Source of the DNA: an uncultured Bacteroidota bacterium
GTDB taxonomy: Bacteria > Bacteroidota > Bacteroidia > B-17B0 > Aurantibacillaceae
Direction: 5' to 3'
DNA: 64,000 bases
Assembly (NCBI GenBank): GCA_903834765.1
Contig: CAILKE010000023.1
Coordinates: 62,001 to 126,000, forward strand
How positions within the stretch are numbered: the first letter of the stretch is position 1; every line of letters starts with the position of its first letter. The notes under the pieces are model-generated. The model saw only the letters and a list, made by a program, of their open reading frames with translations. It did no database searches and was not told the DNA's origin. Below, piece after piece: positions 35,925 to 45,736 of the stretch. Made by a program: the position numbers and the translations under genes.

Positions 35925-36914
35925 CTAGTCAATAAATAATTTTCCGAATTTACCTTGAGACTTCCCTAACACTTTATAAATATAAACTCCTGCAGATAGA
36001 GTAGATGTATCAAATGTATTGACTGTATTGTTAGAGATAGCTTGAGTACTTACTAACTGACCTGTAGCATTATAAATTTCTAAAGTCGACTGATCGTTAT
36101 CTTTATTTAAAAAATCAACATAAATTGTTTTTTGGTGATAATACACTTTTACATTTTTAGTAAACTCATTTTCTTTAATTGAAACAGCTGGATTATAAAT
36201 TGCTTGTATATCATCTACCCATAATTTACTACCAGAGCCTGTTAATCCAGGAGCAACCGTGGTTTGATTGTTAGATGAAGTAATATTCATCATAATAAAT
36301 GCAGGTATATTACTATTCACATAATTAAATGGTACACTGAAACGAGTCCAAGTAGTAGTATTAGAAGCAGGCGTTAAGAATAAGGCATCACCAATTTTAT
36401 TAGCTGATAAATCCGTATGATTACTAGCCACAGGAGTAGCAGGATCATAATAATCGCCTGAATGTAAAATAGCTAATACTTTACCTACTTCAGCTGAAGC
36501 ACCTGTACCACTAGTTGCTTGTGTATATTTATAATAACCAACTAAACTATCAGGGCGACCCGTAAATGTAAGTTTATTAGCCCCAGTTGCAGATAAATAA
36601 CCTTCGGGCTTATTTGAGTTTGGAGCATTAACAACACCAGATGTTACATTTCCATTAACAACGGCAATGATATAATATTTAGTTTCAACGCGAACACAAG
36701 CAGTTCCAGCATGTGGTCCTGATGTTTCTTTATAACATGTTTGAGGACCGGAAGAAGCTAATCCAGTACCTGTTTTATTGGAGTTCCATGATGTTGGTTC
36801 TTCTGAAGCAGAACCACTATTATCCCAAGCTTCGAAATCCGAATTAGCAATTTGTGTTTGAGCGAATGAAAATAAAGCAAAAGAAGATAATAAAATAGTA
36901 AATGTTTTTTTCAT
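35925..36914 (-). CDS. Exported protein with type IX (type A) sorting domain
   Basis: 329 residues. A signal peptide (TFTILLSSFALFSFAQ) is followed by a carbohydrate-binding-module-like jelly-roll domain: IANSDFEAWDNSG, then TTTWTRFSVPFNYVNS and a late KLWVDDIQAIYNP. The last ~75 residues are a type A sorting domain (VKVYYHQKTIYVDFLN, LEIYNATGQLV, LSAGVYIYKVLGKSQGKFGK). The product would be exported through the type IX system and attached to the surface or released. The ligand is unknown. It is preceded by a TAnnTTTG promoter element. Confidence 0.87.
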   Translation of the reverse strand: MKKTFTILLSSFALFSFAQTQIANSDFEAWDNSGSASEEPTSWNSNKTGTGLASSGPQTCYKETSGPHAGTACVRVETKYYIIAVVNGNVTSGVVNAPNSNKPEGYLSATGANKLTFTGRPDSLVGYYKYTQATSGTGASAEVGKVLAILHSGDYYDPATPVASNHTDLSANKIGDALFLTPASNTTTWTRFSVPFNYVNSNIPAFIMMNITSSNNQTTVAPGLTGSGSKLWVDDIQAIYNPAVSIKENEFTKNVKVYYHQKTIYVDFLNKDNDQSTLEIYNATGQLVSTQAISNNTVNTFDTSTLSAGVYIYKVLGKSQGKFGKLFID

Positions 36915-36937
36915 AGATTAGGTTTTAGAGTTAAATT

Positions 36938-36945
36938 CAAAAGTA
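36938..36945 (-). promoter_or_regulatory. Promoter -7 element of the type-A-sorted protein gene
   Basis: On the minus strand TACTTTTG matches TAnnTTTG exactly, 23 bases before the ATG at 36914. No good -33 element is visible. Confidence 0.45.
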
Positions 36946-37001
36946 GTAAAATTTACAAGCTAGACATTCATTTTATTTAAAAAGTTATGGAGTCTTTATG
37001 A

Positions 37002-38783
37002 TTAAAATGGCACAAAGGTTAAACCAATCATTAAGTTGAAACGTTGACTAGGATATCTTTCATAACGATAATAACGCATATTGGCAATATTATTGAACTT
37101 CGCGAAAAAGGATAGCATTTTTGTATAACGATATTCAAATCCCAAATTAAAATCACCCACACCATCTAATACTTTTGGCTGTAATGTTGGGTTACCACCG
37201 GTAGTACTTTTCACCTGAGTTAATGCAAATTGATTACCTAACACAAAGATATCGGCCTTAATAATAATTTTACTTTTTAAATTATAAATTGTTGAAAAAG
37301 TTAAGTCGTAATTAGGCTTGTGATAAGCTTTGTCTATGGTTTTTGTTTGATAATTGTAGTAATTTCCTTTCACAATGAAATTTAACTTTTCCTTGTATTG
37401 ATATTTCAATTGCCCAGATACATTAAATAAAGTGGCATTATCATATATTACTTTGTACTTATTATTAACTGTTAAATTTTTTTCATAATCTACTACAAAA
37501 AACGCCATATTATCTGCACTGCTGTAACTTACTTTTGCATCATAACTCGTATTAGAACTTAAATTACCTTTTAAGCCACCATATAAATTAAATTTAGTAT
37601 TGGTATTCTTATAATCGATGTTTGACGAGATGAATGGATTTTCCGTTGACAAACTTCTTAAGGAATTTTTTTGTAAACCACCATTAATGCCAGCATACGG
37701 AATAATAATGTTTTCATAAATATCATATTGCGCATTTAATTGAGGGTAGATATAAAATTTAGCATCACCTTGAGAACTAAATAAATCCATCGTTACAGCT
37801 AATCCGATATCTGCTTTCCATTTTTTACCATGCGCATCGAAATAAGGATTTAATTTTAAGATGGTATTGTTAAATGTATCCTTTTGCAATTTGTGATTAT
37901 AGTAGTCGGCATCAAAGCCTACAAATAAGCGTTCTTTATTAATATAGGTATTTAACAAGGTGTTTAATTTCACATTGTTTTCTGCAGTATAAAAATTATC
38001 CGATAAATTATAATAGCCTAATTTAATTCGGTGATTGATTTTAGAACTATCTGTATAATGGCTTTGTAAAGTTACTATTGGCTCAAATAACTGATAGTGT
38101 TGTTTGGTATAATCATTCGTTAAATGATTCTCGGTTGTATCATATCCATAATAGTGAATGACATTTCTTTTGTAATTAAACTCGCCTGTTAGGGTATGTT
38201 TTTTATAAAACTTCTTACCAAATAATTCTGCTTCGTCATCACTAAAGCCACTATAACCAACACCTGACAATTGAGAGGAAGATGATAAGTGTCTGTAATG
38301 CACACCATAGGCTATATCGCGAGTGCGAAGACTATTTAACCAAATTTCTCCGTAAGGAGTGGTGTAAGTTCCCATACCTAATTTTAATAAGGAACGGTAT
38401 AATTTAGCTAAGGGTTCATTTTGCATTTTAGCTGCATCTATAGGAACAACCTCATATTTAGAAACTAAAGGAGTTGATTGTATGCCGTAATTAATATTTG
38501 TGATTTTTTTCACCGTATCTTTTATTTCTGGCAGATCTCCCAATTTAACTGCATCCTTAATGGTTGGCTCAAATATAGAAGTTGTTGTAAACGTTTGATT
38601 TGTTCCGCTAGATTGAGCTAATGCGGCAACTACATAACCCAACATAAGTACTAGTACAAAAAACCATTGAAGCTTTTTAAGGCGTCGTTTTTGTTGCAAC
38701 TGATCTTGCTCATACATAAAAGAATTACCGTACTTCGATGAAGATAAGATGGTGTCACTATTATAATTTTTAACTTCTTTCAT
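37002..38783 (-). CDS. Outer-membrane barrel protein paired with a TPR protein
   Basis: 593 residues. A basic N-terminal stretch (QQKRRLKKLQW) precedes the hydrophobic export segment FFVLVLMLGYVVAALAQ, so the signal begins unusually late; an internal ATG at 38717 would shorten the leader by 22 residues. The mature part is a barrel of about 16-20 strands (GVHYRHLSSSSQLSGVGYSG, TLTGEFNYKRNVIHYYGYD, C-terminal FNLMIGLTFVPF). It has no plug motif. It lies 78 bases downstream of the 1047-residue TPR gene and is probably co-transcribed with it. The pair may form one envelope complex; the function is unknown. Confidence 0.75.
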   Translation of the reverse strand: MKEVKNYNSDTILSSSKYGNSFMYEQDQLQQKRRLKKLQWFFVLVLMLGYVVAALAQSSGTNQTFTTTSIFEPTIKDAVKLGDLPEIKDTVKKITNINYGIQSTPLVSKYEVVPIDAAKMQNEPLAKLYRSLLKLGMGTYTTPYGEIWLNSLRTRDIAYGVHYRHLSSSSQLSGVGYSGFSDDEAELFGKKFYKKHTLTGEFNYKRNVIHYYGYDTTENHLTNDYTKQHYQLFEPIVTLQSHYTDSSKINHRIKLGYYNLSDNFYTAENNVKLNTLLNTYINKERLFVGFDADYYNHKLQKDTFNNTILKLNPYFDAHGKKWKADIGLAVTMDLFSSQGDAKFYIYPQLNAQYDIYENIIIPYAGINGGLQKNSLRSLSTENPFISSNIDYKNTNTKFNLYGGLKGNLSSNTSYDAKVSYSSADNMAFFVVDYEKNLTVNNKYKVIYDNATLFNVSGQLKYQYKEKLNFIVKGNYYNYQTKTIDKAYHKPNYDLTFSTIYNLKSKIIIKADIFVLGNQFALTQVKSTTGGNPTLQPKVLDGVGDFNLGFEYRYTKMLSFFAKFNNIANMRYYRYERYPSQRFNLMIGLTFVPF

Positions 38784-38861
38784 TTTGAATGTTGTTGTTT
38801 GAAATACGTGTTTTGTTTTTGGAGTTCAATAATTTTTTTAATCAGTTCGCTTTCAAATTGT

Positions 38862-41800
38862 CTAATTATGTTTCTTCAAAGAATCTTGTTTTGCCTCGTA
38901 TAATTGATCAAATAAATCTTTATCACCTTTAGCTTCTTTAAAATCCACCTTCATGTCGTTTGTTGTTGGCGTAACTTCTTGCGAAGTTCGAAGTGCTTTT
39001 TTTGCTTTCAGTTTTTCTAATTTTACAGTTGCTTCATCAATGTATTCCTGCTTAGGTTTTCCATCAATGACTGTTTGCAGCATCAACTCCGCATCCGCAT
39101 CATCACCTCTGGCAATGTATGAATCAGATAATAATAACAAACCCTTAGTATTCCAATCATCATTGCTATAATCATAACTAATCAAGCTATTGATAGTTTT
39201 TTCAACTAATGTATAATCTTGTTTTGCATAATGTATTTTCGCAATATGGTATAATGCTTCTGCTCCTGTAATGTTTTTAGCAGACTTTGAGATTGTCTTA
39301 AATTCAATCATTGCATCATCAAAGCGATTTAACTCAAACAATGATTTGGCTTTATCATAACGCGCTTCGTTGGTTTGTTGTGGCGATATTTTTTCAGTAG
39401 CTAACACTTTGATAGCATAATCCAATGCTATTTCATATTGTTTTAATGTAAAACTACAACGCATGGCTCCGATGCGTGCATTCAACTTATTAGCTGGTAC
39501 ATCTGCATAATCTTCTAACTTTTGATATAAAGAGAACACCTCTTCATATTTTTTATCCTTAAACAATAAATAAGTTGTCTTTACTAATGCAGTTTCTGAA
39601 TAAGGGCTTTTAGACATTGCATTAATATACTGATAAGACGGCAATGCCTTATCAAATAAATTTTTACTATAAGCACATTCGGCATAACAAAAATGAGCTT
39701 CTGCAATGTATTTTCCGTTAGGGAATTTAGCAACGTAACTTTCAAATTTCTGCATTGCTACATCATAATTTTTATCGGTATAATAAGCATCTCGCGCTGC
39801 TTCATATAAGGATGACTCCAATTCAGTTGTATTTAAAGGATTTCCTATAGCGGTGAAGTAAGCATCCATTTCATCAATTTTTTTCTGACCTTCAAAGATC
39901 TTTTTAATATATGGTAACACATTACGCGCTTCTTCGCTCTTAGGATTTTTCTTTACTATCTGATCAAAATAGGTAAATGCTTTTTCGTCTTCATTTTTAT
40001 TATAATAAACTAAACCAATACCAGCTAATGCTGAATTTACATAAGAAGAATTTGGATAAGTATCTAATATTTTTTGATAGGCTACAATGGCATTTTCTCC
40101 GTCATTCAAGTCTTTACTGAAGGTTTCGGCGGTTTCAAAAATAGAAGCTGCTAAATAATTTGATTTAGGATATTTGGTAGCTAATAATTTTAGGTCAGTA
40201 ATCTTATCTTGATTCTTTTTAAGTAAGCCATTACACAAGGCTTTTTGGTAGATGCAATAATCTACATCCATTTGATTTAAAGCTATAGCCGATTTATAAT
40301 AATCAGCTGCCTGTGGATAGATTTTTTGCATGAAATAACTATCAGCAGTTCTAATCTGCGCATCTGCTATTTTAGAAGACTCATAAGAATTCTTCGTTAA
40401 TAAAAATTTACGAAAAGAAATATTCGCATTATCATAATTATTTTTTTGTTGAAAATAGGCGTATCCGATATTGTAGTTAGATAGATCATATTCTTTTAAA
40501 CTAAATGCACCTTCATTCAATTGAAAGGCTTTCCATAAATCCACCGCTGTAGCATAATCTTTTTTGATATAGGATATTTCTCCTAACCAATATTGTGATA
40601 ACGCATTATAGGTTTTGTCAAAGTTAACTGACAATGATTTTTTGAAATAACGAGTGGCGCTATCCAATTCAATGTTATTAAAATATTCTACACCTTTAAA
40701 ATAAATTAATTTTTGATAGGTGATTTTTAAAATGGGGTCTAAGGGTTGAATTTTCTCAATTGATGCAATTGCCTGACTGTAATTTTTAGTAGTAGAATAA
40801 ACATTGACTAAATAATTGTATGCCTCTGCTTTACTCAATGATGTTGGGTAATTTGTGATATATTTTTGGAAAGCTATTACGGCATCATTATAAGGAGCAA
40901 ATGACAATTCATAACAGAGTTTTGCATAGCTAAATAAAGCGTCCTCTTTTATTTGCTCATTAAAATCCATATTAGACGCGGCATAAAAAGCATTACGTGC
41001 TTTTGTTTTATTCCCAATTTGAATATGACAATCTGCTAAGTGATACCAAGCGTTTTGAGCCAAACTATCTTTAGCTTCTGTTGCTTTTTCAAACTTTATA
41101 ATCGCATTTTTGTAATCTTTGATTTGGTAATAGCAATAGCCTAATTCATAATTTCCACTAGCATTGAATCCGCCACCAGTTGTTTCTGATTTTTTAAAAT
41201 AGGTCAACGCATTTCCAAAATCTTTCAAGTTGAAGTAGGATTCTCCAATCATTCTATTTATCTCGCCTTCCTTCTGAACATGAGCTGTATCAAGTAATAA
41301 GGCAGGAGCATTTTTAACTACATCCGAAAATTTACCTTGTATGAAATAAATTTGAGTAATATAATAAGGTACAACTGAACTAAACGTTTCACTATTCAAT
41401 AAACGCGTAAATCCAGCCAAGGCAGTCTCATAATTTTTTTCCTGATAAGCAATGTGCGAATAATAATAGTTTGCTGGGTGAGAATATTTATTATCTACAT
41501 CTTTTATTTCATATAAATCAGGCTTTGCTTTTTCATTATTTTTAATGGCAAAATAGCTGTAACCACGTTTAAAATAAAGCTCTGCTAAATCTTCTTTATT
41601 CAAATCGTAAATATCAACCTTCTCTAAAAACTTAATTGTTTCTTCGTATTTCTTTTTTCTGAAATTAGATTTTCCTAAATAAAAATAAGCCCATTTAACT
41701 TTATTACTTTCTGGATGTGTTTCTATAAATTCCTTCATGCGCCATTCGCCGTCTTTATGGAAAAGCTCAATTCCACAAGCTGCGGCGTAATATTCTGCAT

Positions 41801-42005
41801 CCGTTTTTAATAAGCTGTTACCAATCACTGTAGCCATATAATCTATAAATGTTTTTTGAGCCGCTGTGTATTGTTTTTTATCAAACAATTCAATTCCTGT
41901 TTTATATAATGTTTCTTTATCTAAATATACTTGCGTTTTTTGCGCAAAGAAGGCACTACAAAAGGTTAGTAGTATTAGACTTAATATATGTTTTTTAAGT
42001 ATCAT
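38862..42005 (-). CDS. Large periplasmic TPR protein (1047 residues)
   Basis: A signal peptide (ILSLILLTFCSAFFAQ) is followed by some 20 or more tetratricopeptide units along the whole length: KYEETIKFLEKVDIYDLN, DFGNALTYFKKSE, DYKNAIIKFEKATEAKDS, NYDVAMQKFESYVAKFPNGKY and others. The C-terminal ~40 residues are charged. Proteins of this kind scaffold envelope complexes, and some units resemble the YbgF/CpoB type (AIVAYQKILDTYPNSSY). It is the first gene of a probable two-gene unit with the barrel protein downstream and is divergent from ftsE. Confidence 0.88.
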   Translation of the reverse strand: MILKKHILSLILLTFCSAFFAQKTQVYLDKETLYKTGIELFDKKQYTAAQKTFIDYMATVIGNSLLKTDAEYYAAACGIELFHKDGEWRMKEFIETHPESNKVKWAYFYLGKSNFRKKKYEETIKFLEKVDIYDLNKEDLAELYFKRGYSYFAIKNNEKAKPDLYEIKDVDNKYSHPANYYYSHIAYQEKNYETALAGFTRLLNSETFSSVVPYYITQIYFIQGKFSDVVKNAPALLLDTAHVQKEGEINRMIGESYFNLKDFGNALTYFKKSETTGGGFNASGNYELGYCYYQIKDYKNAIIKFEKATEAKDSLAQNAWYHLADCHIQIGNKTKARNAFYAASNMDFNEQIKEDALFSYAKLCYELSFAPYNDAVIAFQKYITNYPTSLSKAEAYNYLVNVYSTTKNYSQAIASIEKIQPLDPILKITYQKLIYFKGVEYFNNIELDSATRYFKKSLSVNFDKTYNALSQYWLGEISYIKKDYATAVDLWKAFQLNEGAFSLKEYDLSNYNIGYAYFQQKNNYDNANISFRKFLLTKNSYESSKIADAQIRTADSYFMQKIYPQAADYYKSAIALNQMDVDYCIYQKALCNGLLKKNQDKITDLKLLATKYPKSNYLAASIFETAETFSKDLNDGENAIVAYQKILDTYPNSSYVNSALAGIGLVYYNKNEDEKAFTYFDQIVKKNPKSEEARNVLPYIKKIFEGQKKIDEMDAYFTAIGNPLNTTELESSLYEAARDAYYTDKNYDVAMQKFESYVAKFPNGKYIAEAHFCYAECAYSKNLFDKALPSYQYINAMSKSPYSETALVKTTYLLFKDKKYEEVFSLYQKLEDYADVPANKLNARIGAMRCSFTLKQYEIALDYAIKVLATEKISPQQTNEARYDKAKSLFELNRFDDAMIEFKTISKSAKNITGAEALYHIAKIHYAKQDYTLVEKTINSLISYDYSNDDWNTKGLLLLSDSYIARGDDADAELMLQTVIDGKPKQEYIDEATVKLEKLKAKKALRTSQEVTPTTNDMKVDFKEAKGDKDLFDQLYEAKQDSLKKHN

Positions 42006-42226
42006 AAGTTTAGTATTATATGCTATATAACTTTATATAAATATTTAGTTACAATAACTATTTTAAAAAAATAGTACTGCAATTTTGTGTTATTTAACAC
42101 TGCATTAAAATTAACGCTTACTTAAGTGCTCTTAACACCTTGATTTTGTAGTTATTAACCCGGCTTTGTTAAAACACCGTATTCTAATCTGGCATCTCAT
42201 GGCTTTTACTTTATATTTTTACAGCT

Positions 42227-42919
42227 ATGATAAACGACTCAGTCATAGAATTTAAAAACGCCACTATTTATCAGGGCGATGTTGCTGTTATTTCCAATTT
42301 AAACTTAGCACTGCATAAAGGCGAGTTTGTATATTTATTAGGAAAAACAGGTAGTGGGAAGAGTTCCTTACTCAAAACAATTTATGGTGATTTAACTTTA
42401 ACTTCAGGTACAGGTGAAGTTGCAGGTTTTAAGTTACACAGTTTAAAAAGTAAGGAAATTCCTTTTTTACGTCGTAAATTAGGTATCGTATTTCAGGATT
42501 TTCAGTTGTTGAGTGACCGAACAGTATTTGAAAATTTACGTTTTGTTATGAAAGCAACTGGTTGGAAAGATGAAATAAAAATTAAGGAGCGAGTAAAGGA
42601 TGTACTTGTAAAAGTTGGATTAGAGAGCAAAGCGCAAGTCATGCCTTTTCAATTATCAGGTGGAGAGCAACAACGTATTAGTATTGCTAGAGCATTAATT
42701 AATGAGCCTGAAGTTATTTTGGCAGATGAACCTACAGGGAATTTAGATCCAGAAACGTCGGAGGAAATAATGAAATTACTTTTAGATATTAGTAAACAAG
42801 GACGTTTAATTTTATTTGCTACTCACGATATTTTATTATATAGTAAGTTTCCTGCTCGTACATTGATGTGTGATAATAATCAGATTGCGGATAGCACTTC
42901 GCTACAAGAGATAAAGTAG
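42227..42919 (+). CDS. ftsE: Cell-division ABC ATPase FtsE
   Basis: 230 residues, the usual size. Walker A is GKTGSGKSS (39-47), with the Q-loop at Q90 in [12 protein letters not shown]. The signature LSGGEQQR is at 143-150, and Walker B and D-loop are [12 protein letters not shown] near 163-174, followed by the switch His in FATHD. FtsE pairs with the membrane protein FtsX to activate septal peptidoglycan hydrolases. No ftsX is adjacent, which is common in Bacteroidota. The next gene (pabB-like) begins immediately after the stop in the same frame. Confidence 0.88.
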   Translation: MINDSVIEFKNATIYQGDVAVISNLNLALHKGEFVYLLGKTGSGKSSLLKTIYGDLTLTSGTGEVAGFKLHSLKSKEIPFLRRKLGIVFQDFQLLSDRTVFENLRFVMKATGWKDEIKIKERVKDVLVKVGLESKAQVMPFQLSGGEQQRISIARALINEPEVILADEPTGNLDPETSEEIMKLLLDISKQGRLILFATHDILLYSKFPARTLMCDNNQIADSTSLQEIK

Positions 42920-43039
42920 TGAAATTTTAATTCAAACACAACGTTCATTAAAGATATTCAAACATATTTTTCTGATTACAAGTATGCCGTATTATATACT
43001 AATAATGGGCACGCAGCAGGGTTTAATAATAAACTAGTA

Positions 43040-44074
43040 TTGTCTAATAAAGAACCCGCTACTCAAATTGTTAATCATATTCCTTACATCTGCTTTGTTA
43101 ATTATGATCACAAAAATCAAATTGAAACATTTGATGCAAAGCAAAACAACACGCTGAAATTTCCAAGTCAACTGCTCATTGAAATTGAAAAACAAATAGC
43201 TTTAACTGCTATTTGTTTTGATAAGATACCTCAACAAATTCAAAAAATAAAACTACAACAAACAGTTTCTAAAGAAACTTATATTGAACATGTTGAACGA
43301 TTAAAGCAACATATACAACAAGGTGATATTTACGAAATTAATTATTGCATGGCTTTCGACGCGCATGATGTTGAAATAGACCCCATTGTTATATTTCAAG
43401 CATTGAATGAAATTAGTTTGGCTCCTTATGCTGCTTTAGCGAAGTTCAACAAGCAGTGGATACTATCATCTAGCCCCGAACTATTCTTATCTAAACGTGG
43501 GAATACCTTGATAACAAAGCCTATTAAAGGAACTGCAAAACGAAGTATGAATCAGCATGAAGATGAAACCATAAAAAAACAACTTCAATCTAGTTTGAAA
43601 GAACGTACCGAAAACGTTATGATAGTTGATGTTTGCAGAAATGATCTTTCGCGTTTGGCAACGAAAGGAAGTGTATCCGTGCCAGAACTGTTTGAGATTG
43701 AAACCTACAAACAAGTACACCAAATGGTAAGTACAGTTCAGTGCGAATTAAAAGAACATACCTCCTTCAATGATATTCTTATGTCAACCTTTCCAATGGC
43801 AAGCATGACAGGCGCACCAAAAATTCGTGCCATGCAGTTAATTGATGAGTTTGAATTATATAATCGGAATGCATACTCAGGAGCCTTAGGATATATTAAT
43901 TCAACTAATGAGTTCGATTTAAATGTGCTTATTCGAAGTATTTTTTATGATGAGGAAACTAAATACCTTTCTTTTTCTGTTGGAAGTGCAATCACCGCTA
44001 CTTGCAACGCTGAAGCTGAATATGAGGAGTGCATGCTTAAAGCCAAAGCAATGATGCAGGTTTTAGGTTGTTAA
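43040..44074 (+). CDS. pabB: Aminodeoxychorismate synthase component I-like chorismate-binding enzyme
   Basis: 344 residues from the TTG at 43040, the first accepted start. The chorismate-binding fold is complete: KQHIQQGDIYEINYCMAF, SSSPELFLS, TKPIKGTAKR, VDVCRNDLSRLA and FPMASMTGAPKIRAM. The enzyme aminates chorismate for p-aminobenzoate (folate) or a related product. The frame stays open back to 42923, immediately after stop codons at 42917-42922, and those codons (DIQTYFSDYKYAVLYTNNG) look like the missing N-terminal part of a PabB domain. No ATG, GTG or TTG exists there, so the true start is unresolved; an ATT near 42947 is possible. It converges on the protease gene with six bases between them. 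Confidence 0.85.
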   Translation: MSNKEPATQIVNHIPYICFVNYDHKNQIETFDAKQNNTLKFPSQLLIEIEKQIALTAICFDKIPQQIQKIKLQQTVSKETYIEHVERLKQHIQQGDIYEINYCMAFDAHDVEIDPIVIFQALNEISLAPYAALAKFNKQWILSSSPELFLSKRGNTLITKPIKGTAKRSMNQHEDETIKKQLQSSLKERTENVMIVDVCRNDLSRLATKGSVSVPELFEIETYKQVHQMVSTVQCELKEHTSFNDILMSTFPMASMTGAPKIRAMQLIDEFELYNRNAYSGALGYINSTNEFDLNVLIRSIFYDEETKYLSFSVGSAITATCNAEAEYEECMLKAKAMMQVLGC

Positions 44075-44080
44075 TACTAC

Positions 44081-45736
44081 TTATTCTTTAATAAATTTAC
44101 TAGTATACAATCCGTTTACTGTTTTAATAGAAACACAATAAATTCCATTTGCTATGTCTGAAGGAAAAGTTATGTTGTATTGATTTGAATTAATTATATT
44201 TAAAGTAAATGGTATATGATTTCCTAAAACGTCAATTATAATAATATTTTCTGGAGTTTTATTTAAACTAAAACTAATTGAACTTTTAGTTGGATTAGGA
44301 TAAAGCGAAATATTTTGTTTTTCAAATTCCTCGTTTAATGATTGGGTAATTAAAAAATTATGTGCGGCGCACATATTTGGAATTCCCCAACCATAATTAT
44401 TATCGGGAGTTGCAGATTGGGTAGCTGTGGCTTTAATGGCATGTAAAATTTCCATATTAGTTTTGGTTGGATGCGCTTGCCATAAACAAGCTACAGCGCC
44501 TGCTAAAACAGGCGTAGCGAATGATGTTCCATTACCAGCTGTGAAATTATAACCTGGTTGACATACATAGGTTCCTTCGCCCATGGTACTTAAATCGGGC
44601 TTTATACGTCCGTCGGCAGTTGGCCCAACAGAACTGAAATTAGAATGTATGCCACTTCCATTTACGGATCCAACTGTGCAAATACTATCAGCATCCGCAG
44701 GAACACCTATATACATCCACGAACCACCACCTTCGTTTCCAGCGGCATTCAATACAAATAATCCTTTACGAACAGCCATAGTTGCCGCAATAGAAGCAAC
44801 GGATGTTCGTCCATTCAAATCAGCATAAACATGATTATCAGCAGTATTATCAAAGGTGGTATATCCTAATGATGTGGTTGTTATATCTGCACCAACACTA
44901 TCAGCAAATTCGGCAGCTACCACCCAATTACATTCTTCAATTAATTTTTCAGAACTTACATCTTCAGAGCGAAGTAACCAAAAATTAGCTTTAGGTCCAG
45001 TGCCAATTAAATTTCCTGGCGAATTTCCTGCGATAATTGATAACACCATCGCTCCATGAGAATCATCTTCATATACAGATGTATTCCCCATTACATAATC
45101 TCGTGTTCCTAAAATACGTCCTTCATTTCGAAGCGAATCAAATACAGGGTTGATATCTGCTTGACTAAAACCATCATCAATAACAGCAATGGTCATGTTC
45201 TGCCCTCTAAAACCTAGGTCATGCATACAGTCTGCACCAATTTGGCTTGCTTGCGTAATTGAAGGTCCGTAATTATAACTCGTTACATGTTTAGTTGATT
45301 TATATGCTGAGGTTACAGGCTCTTTAGTTTCATTTATTTTTTTTATTTGAACGTTAGAATGTCTTCCAACTTGTGATGAACTTAATACACAACTTAAACT
45401 ATTAATTGCAGTCAATTGAGAAGCGTTAGTTACAAAAACAATTGCCGCATTCAACCATTTTGAAGTTTCGAACACTACAGCTCCTGTAGCATTTACAGCA
45501 TTAATGTAATTTTGATTTACAGGAACATCAGTTAAATCAACACTAATATTATGTGCAGTTCTTCTCGCAATAGATTTTGCTGATAAAAAAGCACCAGGGT
45601 TAGAAATAGAGTAGGGCGAACCAGATTTGTCTTTAAATTTTACCCAGTATTTAGTTATAGTTTGAGCATTTAATCCATTTGCTATAGAAATGAATAAGCA
45701 AGCAATAATTGAAATTTTTAATTTATTCAGAGCCAT
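44081..45736 (-). CDS. Subtilisin-like serine protease with type IX (type A) sorting domain
   Basis: 551 residues. A signal peptide (ISIIACLFISIANGLNAQ) and a propeptide-like region (~25-150) precede the S8 catalytic domain. The catalytic residues are Asp187 (AVIDDGFSQ), His227 (DDSHGAMV) and Ser405 (GNGTSFATPV), and the oxyanion Asn334 is in AAGNEGGG. The last ~75 residues are a type A sorting domain (LYPNPTKSSISFSLN, IIIDVLGNHIPF, GIYCVSIKTVNGLYTSKFIKE). The protease is predicted to be secreted or surface-bound and to degrade extracellular protein. Its ATG overlaps the end of the lipoprotein gene by 14 bases, so the two are probably translated together. Confidence 0.94.
   Translation of the reverse strand: MALNKLKISIIACLFISIANGLNAQTITKYWVKFKDKSGSPYSISNPGAFLSAKSIARRTAHNISVDLTDVPVNQNYINAVNATGAVVFETSKWLNAAIVFVTNASQLTAINSLSCVLSSSQVGRHSNVQIKKINETKEPVTSAYKSTKHVTSYNYGPSITQASQIGADCMHDLGFRGQNMTIAVIDDGFSQADINPVFDSLRNEGRILGTRDYVMGNTSVYEDDSHGAMVLSIIAGNSPGNLIGTGPKANFWLLRSEDVSSEKLIEECNWVVAAEFADSVGADITTTSLGYTTFDNTADNHVYADLNGRTSVASIAATMAVRKGLFVLNAAGNEGGGSWMYIGVPADADSICTVGSVNGSGIHSNFSSVGPTADGRIKPDLSTMGEGTYVCQPGYNFTAGNGTSFATPVLAGAVACLWQAHPTKTNMEILHAIKATATQSATPDNNYGWGIPNMCAAHNFLITQSLNEEFEKQNISLYPNPTKSSISFSLNKTPENIIIIDVLGNHIPFTLNIINSNQYNITFPSDIANGIYCVSIKTVNGLYTSKFIKE

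Noticed and set aside
42006-42226. Regulatory element between the TPR gene and ftsE (TTAAC/GTTAA pair near 42160)
   Set aside because: The pair is too short and the region too AT-rich to support a specific site; no TAnnTTTG promoter was found.
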